Below are positions 1 to 8,936 of a stretch of 64,000 bases of DNA, in pieces. Each line of letters opens with the position of its first letter. Position 1 is the first letter of the stretch. The stretch is from Dyella_B sp035503745 (lineage in GTDB: Bacteria > Pseudomonadota > Gammaproteobacteria > Xanthomonadales > Rhodanobacteraceae), in contig NZ_DATJTC010000027.1 of assembly GCF_035503745.1 (NCBI RefSeq), positions 62,001 to 126,000 of the forward strand. The letters are read 5' to 3'. Position numbers and translations under genes: made by a program. Under the pieces are notes generated by a model. That model was not told the origin of the DNA, did not search any database, and was given only the letters and a program-made list of their open reading frames with translations.

Positions 1-1076
1 GTGATCGGTTGACCGCGTGCGCAATCGCCTTGCACAAATGCCTGCTGTATCGAGGGCTTCACCAGCGGATCGTCCAGGCCCTGGGCGATAAACACCGGCG
101 CATGAATCGCTCCGTCCGGAATGTTTTCGCGCAAATGCCGCCCTAGCGGCCCTGACGCGGGATCGTGCTTGAAGATGGCGCCATGGACAATCCATGCATC
201 GGCGATGAGCGGAAGCACGCCCGGCCCATCCAGGCAGCGGCGCGCCATGTCGCGCACCGGCAGCGAAGCACCAAAACGCAGCGTGTCCGTGCGTGAGACA
301 TCTGGATACGTTTCGCTGTAAGCCATGACGATGTAGGACGACAGGATCCTGCCGATCAACATGTCCTGCGTGTAATCCTCCAGCGCCGGCAGATCGGTGG
401 CCGGCGCAAGTGCGGCGATGCCGGCCACGCGCAGCTCCGGCGCATAGGTCGTCGCCAGCATGCCAGTCCACAACGCCGCGTGTCCGCCTTGCGAATGTCC
501 CCACACGACGACGTCATCGGCCAACCTCAACCCGCTTATCTGCCGTGCGGCGCGCACGGCATCCAGCACGGAGTGCGCTTCATCGGCGCCGACGAGATAG
601 GCTTGCATGCCGGCCGTGCCCAGCCCCGCATAATCGCTCGCCACGATCGCCCAATGGCGCTGCATCGCCAGCGCGACCGCCGGCATGCCGTCGAGCGGCT
701 GCGGCGAAAGCGAGGGCGCGCACGCCGGCACGATGCCGGTGGTGCCGTGCGCCCAGGCAATGATCGGATTGGGCTCGGCGGTATCGCTGGCCGGCGCCAC
801 GACGATCGCGCTGGCCAGTGCGGGCGATCCATTCGCGTGGGCCGTTGCGTAGAGTATTCGCCATCCCTTTGCGCCAGCAGGGATGCCGCGCGTGAACGGT
901 TCGGCGCGCAAAAGTTTTCCCGGTTGCGCGGGAATCGCGGACGGCCATACGTAGAACGCATCCGACTGCGCGGGCAGCGTCGCATGCCAGTACACGCCCG
1001 CGCCGACAACCGACAAGCCCACGAGCACGGCAAGCGTGCGTAGCAACAGCTTGAACGACCTGCGCCAAGACATCAT
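1..1076 (-). CDS. Secretory-lipase-type alpha/beta hydrolase (C-terminus cut by window edge)
   Basis: The minus-strand frame stays open from an ATG at 1076 (a second in-frame ATG follows at 1073) to the window edge, so the C-terminus is missing. It begins with a hydrophobic segment (LLLRTLAVLVGLSVVGAGVY), a signal peptide or anchor. It then shows WAHGTTG, typical of the oxyanion region, the nucleophile elbow GHSQGG around 500, and QGLDDP near the end, a likely catalytic Asp. This arrangement fits the bacterial members of the secretory lipase family (LIP, PF03583), which cleave ester bonds outside the cytoplasm. The catalytic His is not clearly seen and may lie outside the window. Substrate is unknown. 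The gene is divergent from the peptidyl-prolyl isomerase gene. Confidence 0.8.
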   Translation of the reverse strand, partial: MMSWRRSFKLLLRTLAVLVGLSVVGAGVYWHATLPAQSDAFYVWPSAIPAQPGKLLRAEPFTRGIPAGAKGWRILYATAHANGSPALASAIVVAPASDTAEPNPIIAWAHGTTGIVPACAPSLSPQPLDGMPAVALAMQRHWAIVASDYAGLGTAGMQAYLVGADEAHSVLDAVRAARQISGLRLADDVVVWGHSQGGHAALWTGMLATTYAPELRVAGIAALAPATDLPALEDYTQDMLIGRILSSYIVMAYSETYPDVSRTDTLRFGASLPVRDMARRCLDGPGVLPLIADAWIVHGAIFKHDPASGPLGRHLRENIPDGAIHAPVFIAQGLDDPLVKPSIQQAFVQGDCARGQPI

Positions 1077-1260
1077 CCACCGCCCCTGCGCTGCCCGGGT
1101 TCGCAACAGCATGGCACGCCTGCCCGGGCTGGATAACAAACCTTTGTATTCCATAATGTTTTTACAAGATCGCGAGGCGGGAATCGAAACGGCAGGCGGC
1201 ATCCGCGCGCGTCTCTGCTACCGTGGCGCACCGGTCCATCCGATCCATCAGGGGAAGCTC

Positions 1261-2202
1261 ATGCACCTGCGTCTTGTTTCGGCCGCGCTGGCCGTCGCGA
1301 TCAGTCTGTCGGTCCTGCCGGCCATGGCCGATACACCCAAATCCACGCCCACCGCGAAGGAATTGATCGCCAGGTCCAAGCCGCAGGAATGGCGCACGCC
1401 CGATCCGCAGAACCTGCTCTACATGCAATTGCCGCAGGGCCGCGTGGTGATCGAGCTGGCGCCCGACTTCACGCCGCTGCACGCGGCCAACATCCGCACG
1501 CTGGTGCGCGAGCATTACTTCGACGGACTGGCGATCATCCGCGTGCAGGACAACTTCGTCACGCAATGGGGAGATCCCAACGACGACGACAGTGGCGACA
1601 AAAGCAAGATCAAGCCGCTGGGCACGGCGAAAAGCAAAGTGCCGCCGGAATACACGCGCGCGATCGATCCCAAGCTGCCATGGACGCCCCTGCCCGACGG
1701 CGACGTATATGCGCCGCAAGTCGGCTTCACGGAAGGTTTCCCGGCGGCGCGCGATCCCGCCACGGGGCGCGAATGGCTGACCCATTGCTACGGCATGGTC
1801 GGCGTGGCGCGCGACATTGCCCCCGATAGCGGCAACGGCAATTCGCTATACGTGGTGATCGGCCAGGCACCGCGCGGGCTGGATCGCAACCTGGCTATCG
1901 CCGGCCGGGTGCTGCAAGGCATGCCTTATCTGTCGGCGCTTACGCGCGGCACCGGGCCGCTGGGCTTCTACACGCAGGCGGCGCAGCGCACGCCGATTCT
2001 TTCCGTGCGCGTGGCGGCCGACCTGCCGCCGGCCGAGCGCGAAAACCTTCAGGTACTGCGCACCGACAGCGCCACCTTCGCCGCCATCGTCGAGGCCAAG
2101 CGCAATCGCCGCGACGCGTTCTACACCTTGCCGGCCGGCAAGATCGATGTATGCAATATCGACATTCCCGTGCGCACCGAGCCGGCCGTGGCTGCGCATT
2201 GA
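1261..2202 (+). CDS. Periplasmic cyclophilin-type peptidyl-prolyl cis-trans isomerase
   Basis: A 313-residue protein with a Sec signal peptide ending near AMADT. The body carries cyclophilin features: a first strand that reads MQLPQGRVVIELAPDFTP, then NFVTQWGDP (cyclophilins usually have F.xQGGD) and a central GMVGVARD segment, where the family has GxxxMAR. It would assist proline isomerisation in periplasmic protein folding. It is longer than the minimal domain of about 165 residues because of loop insertions (around residues 105-170) and a C-terminal extension. I chose the ATG at 1261 because it gives a clean signal peptide and has AGGGGAAG just upstream; an open frame extends further 5' but has no sensible N-terminus. 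Several canonical active-site residues are altered, so catalytic strength is uncertain. Confidence 0.85.
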   Translation: MHLRLVSAALAVAISLSVLPAMADTPKSTPTAKELIARSKPQEWRTPDPQNLLYMQLPQGRVVIELAPDFTPLHAANIRTLVREHYFDGLAIIRVQDNFVTQWGDPNDDDSGDKSKIKPLGTAKSKVPPEYTRAIDPKLPWTPLPDGDVYAPQVGFTEGFPAARDPATGREWLTHCYGMVGVARDIAPDSGNGNSLYVVIGQAPRGLDRNLAIAGRVLQGMPYLSALTRGTGPLGFYTQAAQRTPILSVRVAADLPPAERENLQVLRTDSATFAAIVEAKRNRRDAFYTLPAGKIDVCNIDIPVRTEPAVAAH

Positions 2203-2228
2203 GGCAGCACCCAAACAAGCGATAAACC

Positions 2229-2251
2229 GGCCCGGACGCGTGAACCGGGCC
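2229..2251 (+). terminator. GC-rich hairpin after the isomerase gene
   Basis: GGCCCGG and CCGGGCC form a 7-bp stem 26 bases past the stop codon. There is no immediate T-run, although a short T-run occurs near 2274-2281. A similar hairpin ending in CGGGCCTGA lies near 46031. Confidence 0.4.
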
Positions 2252-2350
2252 TGAGCGCTTACATGCATTACACAAATTTTTTGCCTGCCTCGTAGTTAGG
2301 TGTCGGTGTACCGGCTGTCACCGGCGGCACCGACACGGAGGCGCGCAAGC

Positions 2351-4462
2351 ATGAGGCTCTTCTACAAGTTATCGGCGTGGATCGCGGGCGTGCTGCTGGT
2401 GCTGCTGCTCGCACTGATTGCGATCGTCGCGCTGTTCGACTGGAACCGGCTCAAGCCGGTGATCGACGACAAGATCAGCGCGGCCATTGGCCGCCCATTC
2501 ACCATTCAGGGCAACCTGAGCGCAACCTGGCAGCGCGAACCCGCCGAGCATGGCCTGGCCGCCTGGGTGCCGTGGCCCACGTTCACCGCGCGCGCTATCC
2601 AGGTCGGCAATCCGTCCTGGGCCAAACAGCCGAAGTTCGCGCGGCTGGACGCTTTGCAATGGCGCCTTTCGCCGTGGGGCCTGTTGCTGCACCACATCGA
2701 TGCGCCCACCATTCAATTAATGGGGCCGCAGGTCGATCTTGAACGCGACGCGCACGGCCAGGCCAACTGGTTGTTTGCGCTTGGACAAAGCAATCAGCCT
2801 TCCAATTGGACACTGAACCTGGGCGCGATCGGTTTCGATAAGGGCCGTATCGTGCTGGACGATGCGCAAAACCGGCTCCAGCTGGATATAACGATCACGC
2901 CGCTGCAACACGCCATTCCCTATGACCAGATCGTGGCGCAAGCCTCCCAGGAAGCACGCGTCGACGTTGGGCACGGCGTCGGCACGGCGGCCGAATCGGA
3001 TCAGACCAGGCCGGACATGTCGGCCAACGCCAACCGCACGAGTTATCAATTTGCGTGGACGGTCCATGGCAGCTATCAAGGTGCGCCAGTCAACGGCTGG
3101 GGCAAATCCGGAGCGGTGCTGGCGCTTGAACAAACCAACCTGCCCTTCCCGATCCAGGCACGCATGCATATCGGCGACAGCAAGATCGCGCTGGTCGGCA
3201 CGCTCACCGACCCGATCCATCTGGGCGCGCTGGATCTGCGCGTGTGGTTCGCGGGCACTAGCATGGCCAAGCTGTATCCCATTACCGGCATCGCCCTGCC
3301 CGATACGCCGCCCTACGGCACCGAAGGCCACCTGATAGCCCAACTGCATCGGCACGGCAGCCGTTTCGACTATCGCGATTTCCGCGGCCGCGTCGGCGAC
3401 AGCGATCTGGAGGGCGACATGCTGCTGGTCACCGGCGGCGCCCGTCCCACACTGTCGGGCGATCTCCATTCGCAGCAGTTGCGTTTTGCCGATCTGGCGC
3501 CGCTGATCGGCGCCGACAACAAAGCCCAAAAGCGGCAACGCGGCGACACCGCCCGGCAACCGGCCGACAAGGTGCTACCGGTGGAACCCTTCCGCACCGA
3601 CCGCCTGCGCACGATGGATGCGGACGTCACCTTCGACGCCACGCGCATCGAGCATCCCGTCAGCACGCCGATCGATGCGCTCCATACGCACATCCTGCTC
3701 GACAGCGGCTTGTTGCAGCTCAATCCGCTGCACCTGGGCATGGCCGGCGGCACCGTCGACGGCCGTATCCGTGTCGAGGGCGGCGTGCAACCCATGCGCG
3801 GCGCGCTGCAGCTTAGCGCGCGCCGCCTCCAGCTCAAGCAGCTGTTTCCGACCTTCGGGCCGATGAGCACCAGCTTGGGCGAAATCAACGGCGACATGGC
3901 GCTGAAGGCACAGGGCAATTCCGTGGCCGCGCTGCTGGGCGATGCCGACGGCAACGTGAAGTTGTTGATGAACGATGGCGCGATCAGCAAGACGCTGCTG
4001 GAAACGGCCGGCCTCAACATGGCCAACGTGATCGTCGAAAAGATGTTCGGCGACAAGACGGTGAAGATCCATTGCGCGGCGGCCGACCTCGACGGCGACA
4101 ATGGCCTGTTTACCAGCAAGTTGTTTGTGTTCGATACGGACGATGCCACCATCGACGTCAATGGCACGGTGAACTTCGCCAACGAGCACATGGATCTGAA
4201 CATCGTGCCGCACACCAAGGGCCTGCGCATCTTTTCGCTGCGCTCGCCACTGTATGTCCGGGGTACCTTCAAGCAGCCTGACGTGGGCGTGCATGCCGGC
4301 CCCTTGCTGTTGCGCGGCGGGGGCGCGGTGGCGCTGGGTGTGCTGGCACCGCCGGCGGCATTGCTGGCCCTGATCGCACCCAGCCATAACGAGCAGGCCA
4401 ACACCTGCGCCAAGGTGCTGTCTTCGCTGCACGGCAGACCGCCCCATTCCATCAACAAGTAG
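2351..4462 (+). CDS. AsmA family protein
   Basis: A 703-residue protein with one N-terminal membrane anchor (ALIAIVALFDW region) followed by a long beta-rich body typical of AsmA-type proteins: the start NRLKPVIDDKISAAIGRPF is the characteristic N-terminal AsmA motif, and the C-terminal third holds GNVKLLMNDGAIS and the repeated ADLDGDNG...DVNGTVNF pattern. AsmA-like proteins belong to the wider repeating-beta-groove/VPS13-like group implicated in phospholipid transport between inner and outer membranes. I chose the ATG at 2351 because GGAG lies 10 bases upstream and the protein then begins with the anchor; an earlier GTG at 2300 would add a non-hydrophobic leader. It stands alone, in the same direction as its neighbours. 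Confidence 0.85.
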   Translation: MRLFYKLSAWIAGVLLVLLLALIAIVALFDWNRLKPVIDDKISAAIGRPFTIQGNLSATWQREPAEHGLAAWVPWPTFTARAIQVGNPSWAKQPKFARLDALQWRLSPWGLLLHHIDAPTIQLMGPQVDLERDAHGQANWLFALGQSNQPSNWTLNLGAIGFDKGRIVLDDAQNRLQLDITITPLQHAIPYDQIVAQASQEARVDVGHGVGTAAESDQTRPDMSANANRTSYQFAWTVHGSYQGAPVNGWGKSGAVLALEQTNLPFPIQARMHIGDSKIALVGTLTDPIHLGALDLRVWFAGTSMAKLYPITGIALPDTPPYGTEGHLIAQLHRHGSRFDYRDFRGRVGDSDLEGDMLLVTGGARPTLSGDLHSQQLRFADLAPLIGADNKAQKRQRGDTARQPADKVLPVEPFRTDRLRTMDADVTFDATRIEHPVSTPIDALHTHILLDSGLLQLNPLHLGMAGGTVDGRIRVEGGVQPMRGALQLSARRLQLKQLFPTFGPMSTSLGEINGDMALKAQGNSVAALLGDADGNVKLLMNDGAISKTLLETAGLNMANVIVEKMFGDKTVKIHCAAADLDGDNGLFTSKLFVFDTDDATIDVNGTVNFANEHMDLNIVPHTKGLRIFSLRSPLYVRGTFKQPDVGVHAGPLLLRGGGAVALGVLAPPAALLALIAPSHNEQANTCAKVLSSLHGRPPHSINK

Positions 4463-4572
4463 GGCAAAGCTGCTGCCGCTATAGGCGTAAGCCGATACAT
4501 CGGGCCGGCCGCACCAAGCGTGCTGAACTGGCCCTAGAATGGCGGGCTTATCCACTTCGCGTCCCGGTCGCC

Positions 4573-5502
4573 ATGCAGCCCGTCAACCAGGCCCGCCTGC
4601 AAATCCACTTTTGCGTGCTGTTGTGGGGCTTCACCGCCATCCTCGGCAAATTGATCACGCTGCCTGCGCTGGCGCTGGTGTGGTGGCGCATGCTGCTGGT
4701 ATCGGCCGCGCTGCTGCTGATGCCGCGGGTGTGGCGCGGCCTGCGCGCGATGACCATGAAACTGCGCCTGGCCTATGCCGGCATCGGCGTGCTGGTGTCG
4801 CTGCACTGGCTGACGTTCTATGCATCGATCAAGCTTGCCAACGCGTCGGTGGGCGCAACCTGCATTGCGCTCGGGCCTGCTTTCCTGGCGTTTATCGAGC
4901 CATGGGTGGCGCGCCGCCGCTTCGACCCGCGCGAACTGCTGATTGCCATCGCCGTGGTGCCCGGCGTGGCGCTGGTGGCCGGCGGCGTACCGGCGCATAT
5001 GCGTCTTGGGATTGCGGTGGGCGTGCTTTCGGCGTTGTTCGTGGCATTGTTCGGTTCGTTCAACAAGCGCCTGGTCGAACACGGCGATCCGCTCACGGTG
5101 ACGTGCATCGAACTGGGCACGGGCGCAGCGTTTCTCACCGTGCTCGCTCCGTTGCTGCCGCACACGGGCGCCGCCTTCGTGGTGCCCAGCACGCACGACG
5201 CCACGCTGCTTTTGATTCTGGCCTTCGGCTGCACGCTGCTGCCCTTTTCGCTGGCGCTGGTCGCGCTGCGCCATATCAGCGCGTTCGCCACGCAGATGAT
5301 CACCAACCTGGAACCGGTCTACGCCATCGTGCTGGCGATCCTGTTGCTGGGCGAACAACGGCAGCTCGATGCATGGTTTTATCTCGGCGTGGCGGTGATC
5401 CTGGCCGCGGTGTTCGCCCATCCGCTGCTGCACCGGCGCGAGCGCAAGGCCTCGCAGCCGGAGCTGCTCGGTACCGCCGAAAGCCACAATATCGTCGATT
5501 GA
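4573..5502 (+). CDS. EamA/DMT-family transporter
   Basis: A 309-residue integral membrane protein with about ten hydrophobic segments in two homologous halves, the usual EamA (drug/metabolite transporter) arrangement. The second half ends with the family signature NLEPVYAIVLAILLLGE at about residues 240-260. EamA proteins export amino acids, nucleosides or other small metabolites, or act as importers; the substrate cannot be told from sequence. It is followed after 80 bases by rlmJ in the same direction. Confidence 0.9.
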   Translation: MQPVNQARLQIHFCVLLWGFTAILGKLITLPALALVWWRMLLVSAALLLMPRVWRGLRAMTMKLRLAYAGIGVLVSLHWLTFYASIKLANASVGATCIALGPAFLAFIEPWVARRRFDPRELLIAIAVVPGVALVAGGVPAHMRLGIAVGVLSALFVALFGSFNKRLVEHGDPLTVTCIELGTGAAFLTVLAPLLPHTGAAFVVPSTHDATLLLILAFGCTLLPFSLALVALRHISAFATQMITNLEPVYAIVLAILLLGEQRQLDAWFYLGVAVILAAVFAHPLLHRRERKASQPELLGTAESHNIVD

Positions 5503-5582
5503 CCCCAGGGCGGCCGGCCAGCGGCCGCGCATTGGTCGGCGGCGGGGACTTATACTCAGCTTCCCAGCCTGCCGCAATCGCC

Positions 5583-6530
5583 ATGAATTATCGCCACGCC
5601 TACCACGCAGGCAATTTCGCCGACGTCCTCAAGCACAGCGTGCTGTTCGCGCTGATCCAGGCACTGCAAGCCAAAGACGCTCCCTTCGCCTTGATCGACA
5701 CGCATGCCGGCAGCGGCTGCTACGCGCTCGACAGCGAGGAGGCCGGCAAGACGGGCGAATATCGCCAGGGCATTGCGCGCCTGCTGTTTCCCGATCTGCA
5801 TCCATCGTCGAACGCCACCGGCGCGACGCTGCCGCCGCTGTTGCGCCATTGGCTCGATACCATCCTGTCGCTGCCAGGCAACGAACATGGCCTGAAACTC
5901 TACCCCGGCTCGCCGCTGCAGGCCGCGCGCGCCATGCGCGACACGGACAGTGCGCAGCTGTGCGAACTGCATCCGGACGAAGCGGCGCGGCTGCGCGAAC
6001 TGTTCCACCACGATCGCCGCGTGCACGTGCACAACCGCAATGGCTACGAAGCGCTGAAGGCACTGCTTCCGCCCAAAGAGAAGCGCGGACTGGTGCTGAT
6101 CGATCCGCCCTACGAAGCACAGGAAGCGGAGTACCGCCTGATCGAAGCTGCGCTGAAGACGGCCTTGCAGCGCTGGCCCACCGGCATCTACGCCATCTGG
6201 TATCCGATCAAACTGCGCAGCCAGGTACAGCCGTTTCTGCGCGGCTTGCAGCACAGCGGCGCGCGGCGCGTGCTGCGTGCGGAGCTGCTGGTGCATCCGG
6301 ACGATTCGCCACTGCGCCTGAACGGTTCGGGCATGGCCGTTCTCAACGCGCCCTGGAATCTTGACCAGGTGCTGCGCGAACCCTTGCAGGCGATGGCGCA
6401 GCTTTTGTCGCAGGAACGTGCCGCGACATGGCGGCTCGACTGGCTGCTGCGGGACGACGATGCGTCGGCCCCAATCAAGCCCAAGCTGGCCCATCCGACC
6501 CGGCTACCACCGCCAAAGCGGGGCCGCTAA
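5583..6530 (+). CDS. rlmJ: 23S rRNA (adenine-2030-N6)-methyltransferase
   Basis: A 315-residue protein that starts with MNYRHAYHAGNFADVLKH, the hallmark of RlmJ (formerly YhiR). The SAM-binding loop reads DTHAGSGCY and the catalytic motif IV is LIDPPYE, the D/N-PP-Y type of adenine N6-methyltransferases. The enzyme methylates A2030 in 23S rRNA using SAM. It is somewhat longer than the E. coli protein (about 280 residues) because of a C-terminal extension rich in Pro and basic residues. The ATG at 5583 gives the conserved N-terminus exactly. Confidence 0.96.
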   Translation: MNYRHAYHAGNFADVLKHSVLFALIQALQAKDAPFALIDTHAGSGCYALDSEEAGKTGEYRQGIARLLFPDLHPSSNATGATLPPLLRHWLDTILSLPGNEHGLKLYPGSPLQAARAMRDTDSAQLCELHPDEAARLRELFHHDRRVHVHNRNGYEALKALLPPKEKRGLVLIDPPYEAQEAEYRLIEAALKTALQRWPTGIYAIWYPIKLRSQVQPFLRGLQHSGARRVLRAELLVHPDDSPLRLNGSGMAVLNAPWNLDQVLREPLQAMAQLLSQERAATWRLDWLLRDDDASAPIKPKLAHPTRLPPPKRGR

Positions 6531-6568
6531 GCTCAAGCCCCGAGAGGCTGCACGCAAGGATCAACGCT

Positions 6569-7084
6569 ATGCCGATTCGCCTTTTCTCCCGTCCGCTGCG
6601 CTGGACCGCATCGCTGCTTGCACTGACACTGTCGGCCTGCGCACCGGCACCGATCTACAAACCCGCGCCCGGCACGCTCACCGCGCTGCCCGCCCAGGTC
6701 GCGCAGTCGCCACAGCCATACGGCCATGGCCAGGTGATCTGGGGCGGCAGCGTGATCGGGGTGCGCAATTTTTCCGATCACAGCGAGGTGGAAATCCTCG
6801 CCTATCCGCTCGATTCCTCGCAGCGCCCGCAGCCCGATGCCCACGCCGCGGGTCGCTTTATCGCGATTTATCCGGGTTATCTGGAAGCATTCAATTATCC
6901 CGGCGGTTCGCTGATCACCGTCAGCGGGCAATTGAACGGCATCCGCTCAGGCATGGTGGACCAGGCGGCGTACGTGTATCCGCTGGTCAACGTTGCGCAG
7001 TCGCACGTATGGACGCCGGCGCAAATGCGCCAGGGGCATCCGGATATTCATTTTGGTGTAGGTGTGGCCGGGGGCATACGCTGA
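6569..7084 (+). CDS. Slp family outer membrane lipoprotein
   Basis: A 171-residue lipoprotein. The signal peptide ends in the lipobox LSAC, predicting lipidation at about residue 22. The mature part has GQVIWGGSVIGV, EVEILAYPLDSSQRP, GRFIAIYPGYLEAFNYPGG and YPLVNVAQSHVWTP, all characteristic of the Slp (starvation-inducible lipoprotein) family, which sits on the inner face of the outer membrane. The family has been linked to acid and stationary-phase stress in enterobacteria; the exact role is not known. Start chosen at 6569 for the signal peptide. Confidence 0.9.
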   Translation: MPIRLFSRPLRWTASLLALTLSACAPAPIYKPAPGTLTALPAQVAQSPQPYGHGQVIWGGSVIGVRNFSDHSEVEILAYPLDSSQRPQPDAHAAGRFIAIYPGYLEAFNYPGGSLITVSGQLNGIRSGMVDQAAYVYPLVNVAQSHVWTPAQMRQGHPDIHFGVGVAGGIR

Positions 7085-7095
7085 GGTCGGCGTTT

Positions 7096-7166
7096 CTTAT
7101 CCAGGCGCTTTTGTCGAGGCGTCTTTTATCGAGGCGTCTTTTATCCAGGCGTCTTTTATCCAGGAT
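7096..7166 (+). repeat. Tandem 15-bp repeat, about 4.5 copies
   Basis: The unit is close to AGGCGTCTTTTATCC. Consecutive copies differ at one or two bases (ATCC/ATCG, GTCT/GCTT, TATC/TGTC). The array fills most of the 99-base gap between the slp-like gene and the start of the cation transporter, ending just before the ribosome binding region AAGGAG at 7171-7176. Confidence 0.9.
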
Positions 7167-7183
7167 GGGCAAGGAGTGGCCGC

Positions 7184-8092
7184 ATGTCCGGACATGCCAA
7201 TTCGCTGAAAGCCATCCTGCTCGCACTGGGCGCGAACTTCGCGATTTTCGTCGCCAAGCTTGTGGCCGCTGTCATTACCGGATCGGGCGCGATGCTGGCC
7301 GAAGCCGTGCATTCGCTGGCCGATTGCGGCAATCAGGGTTTGTTGCTGCTGGGCATGCGGCAGGCAAAAAGGCCACCATCCGATGAATATCCGCTCGGCT
7401 GGGGTCGCGCGCTGTATTTCTGGTCATTTGTGGTAGCGATCCTGCTGTTTGCGGTGGGCGGCCTGTTTTCGATCTACGAAGGCGTGCACAAGCTCAATGC
7501 GCCGGAGCCACTGAAATGGCCATGGCTGGCGTTGGGCGTGTTGCTGTTCGGCATCGTGGCCGAGAGCATCTCGATGCGCGGCTGCATGCAGGAGGTCAAT
7601 CGCGCGCGCGGCGATCAGGGTCTGTGGCAATGGTTTCGCGAAACGCGCTCCAGCGAATTGCTGGTGATCTTCGGCGAAGATCTCGCCGCCCTGCTCGGCC
7701 TGTGCTTCGCCGCCGTGGCGATCGGCGCGACCATGCTTACCGGCAACCAGCTGTTCGATGCGCTGGGAACGATCGCCATCGGCGTGCTGCTAGTGGTGGT
7801 GGCGATGGCACTGGCGATCGAAGTAAAGGCGCTGCTGATCGGCCAGGGCGTGGAGCCGCGCCGGCGTGCCGAGCTGCTGGCCTTTCTCGCCGGTCGGCCC
7901 GAGGTGGACCAGGTGCTCAACCTGATCACCTTGCAGATGGGTCCGGACGTCATGGTGGCGATCAAGGCGCGCATGGCGCCCACCGCGGACAATCTGAGCC
8001 TGATCGAGGCCATCAACACGGTGGAACGCGCCATGAAGGCCCAATTTGCCGACGTGCGCTGGAGCTTCTTTGAGCCGGATGTCACCGATTGA
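7184..8092 (+). CDS. Cation diffusion facilitator family transporter
   Basis: A 302-residue membrane protein with six predicted transmembrane segments and a short C-terminal cytoplasmic domain. TM2 contains HSLAD (H43 and D47), the HxxxD metal site of the CDF family, and TM5 carries GEDLAALLG, where an acidic pair replaces the more usual HxxxD. This ED variant resembles the SLC30A9-like branch of the family. CDF proteins exchange protons for divalent cations such as Zn, Mn or Fe across the inner membrane. The metal cannot be assigned. A strong ribosome site (AAGGAG) precedes the ATG, and a tandem repeat occupies the upstream region. Confidence 0.9.
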   Translation: MSGHANSLKAILLALGANFAIFVAKLVAAVITGSGAMLAEAVHSLADCGNQGLLLLGMRQAKRPPSDEYPLGWGRALYFWSFVVAILLFAVGGLFSIYEGVHKLNAPEPLKWPWLALGVLLFGIVAESISMRGCMQEVNRARGDQGLWQWFRETRSSELLVIFGEDLAALLGLCFAAVAIGATMLTGNQLFDALGTIAIGVLLVVVAMALAIEVKALLIGQGVEPRRRAELLAFLAGRPEVDQVLNLITLQMGPDVMVAIKARMAPTADNLSLIEAINTVERAMKAQFADVRWSFFEPDVTD

Positions 8093-8226
8093 GGAATATG
8101 CTGTATCGCAGCATTAAATTCGCATCGAAAGGTTTCAAACGTTTACGGAAACGCGTAAAGGCCGGGAAAGTGCCAAAATAACGGTTGTGGCGCATTCATG
8201 CTGCAGTGCACACTATACGCTATAGT

Positions 8227-8835
8227 ATGGTCATGCCGATGACCTCTGCCCGCTCATCCAATCCCCCCGCCCTCCCGCCTCGCGGCAGCGAGCGCTTTGC
8301 CAGCCCGCGCATTGTGGCCACGCCCCAGGGCGAGGTCGTGCGAACCGCCGACGGCCGCGAACTGGTCATGCGCGGTATCGAGCCCGGCGACGTGGCCGCC
8401 ATCCAGCGCTGCTTCAAGCGCCTGTCGCCGCAGGACGTGCGCCGCCGCTTCATGCATGCCATGTCGGAATTGCCGCCTTCGATGGCGCAGCGCCTGTGCC
8501 GCATCGATCCGGCCCTGGAAGTGGCCTATGTGCTGATGGACGAGACGGTCAAGCCGGCGGAATTGCGCGGCGTGGGCCGCATTTACGTCGACGAGGCCAG
8601 CAACACCGCCGAATTCTCCGTGCTGGTGGAGCTGGAATGGACGCGGATCGGCCTGGGCGCGCTGCTGATGCAGCGCCTGGTCGATGAATCCCGCCGCCGC
8701 GCTTTAAGCGAGCTGTGGGGCTATGTGCTGATGGAAAACCGCCCGATGTTGCAGCTGTGCAAGGAACTGGGCTTCGTGGCCAAAATGCTGCCCGGCGAGG
8801 GCAGCACGGCGCAGATCAGCCTGCTGTTGCAGTAA
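8227..8835 (+). CDS. GNAT family N-acetyltransferase
   Basis: About 202 residues. A GNAT fold is supported by an acceptor-side segment (EPGDVAAIQRCFKRLSPQD), the central FSVLVELEWTRIGLGALLM with the R/Q-x-x-G-x-G/A acetyl-CoA loop, and the late ENRPMLQLCKELGF helix. The RCFKRLSPQDVRRRF stretch is seen in stand-alone GNAT proteins related to the acetyltransferase domain of the Pat protein-acetylating enzymes. The target is unknown. Start is uncertain: ATG codons at 8227, 8233 and 8239 are all in frame. An AT-rich block, CTATACGCTATAGT, lies directly upstream and could be promoter sequence, in which case a later ATG would be used. Confidence 0.85.
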   Translation: MVMPMTSARSSNPPALPPRGSERFASPRIVATPQGEVVRTADGRELVMRGIEPGDVAAIQRCFKRLSPQDVRRRFMHAMSELPPSMAQRLCRIDPALEVAYVLMDETVKPAELRGVGRIYVDEASNTAEFSVLVELEWTRIGLGALLMQRLVDESRRRALSELWGYVLMENRPMLQLCKELGFVAKMLPGEGSTAQISLLLQ

Positions 8836-8936
8836 CCGGCGCGGCGCCCGTCACGGGAGGTCAGGGGGACGACGCGCTACACTTGCGCGCTCGATTGGCG
8901 CGCCATGAGGGCTGCGCCCGCCTACACCGCCTGTCC

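Noticed and set aside
8120..8160. An AAACGTTTACG...AAACGCG pattern resembling a LacI-type operator
   Set aside because: The half sites are not symmetric at the right spacing and no regulator is adjacent.
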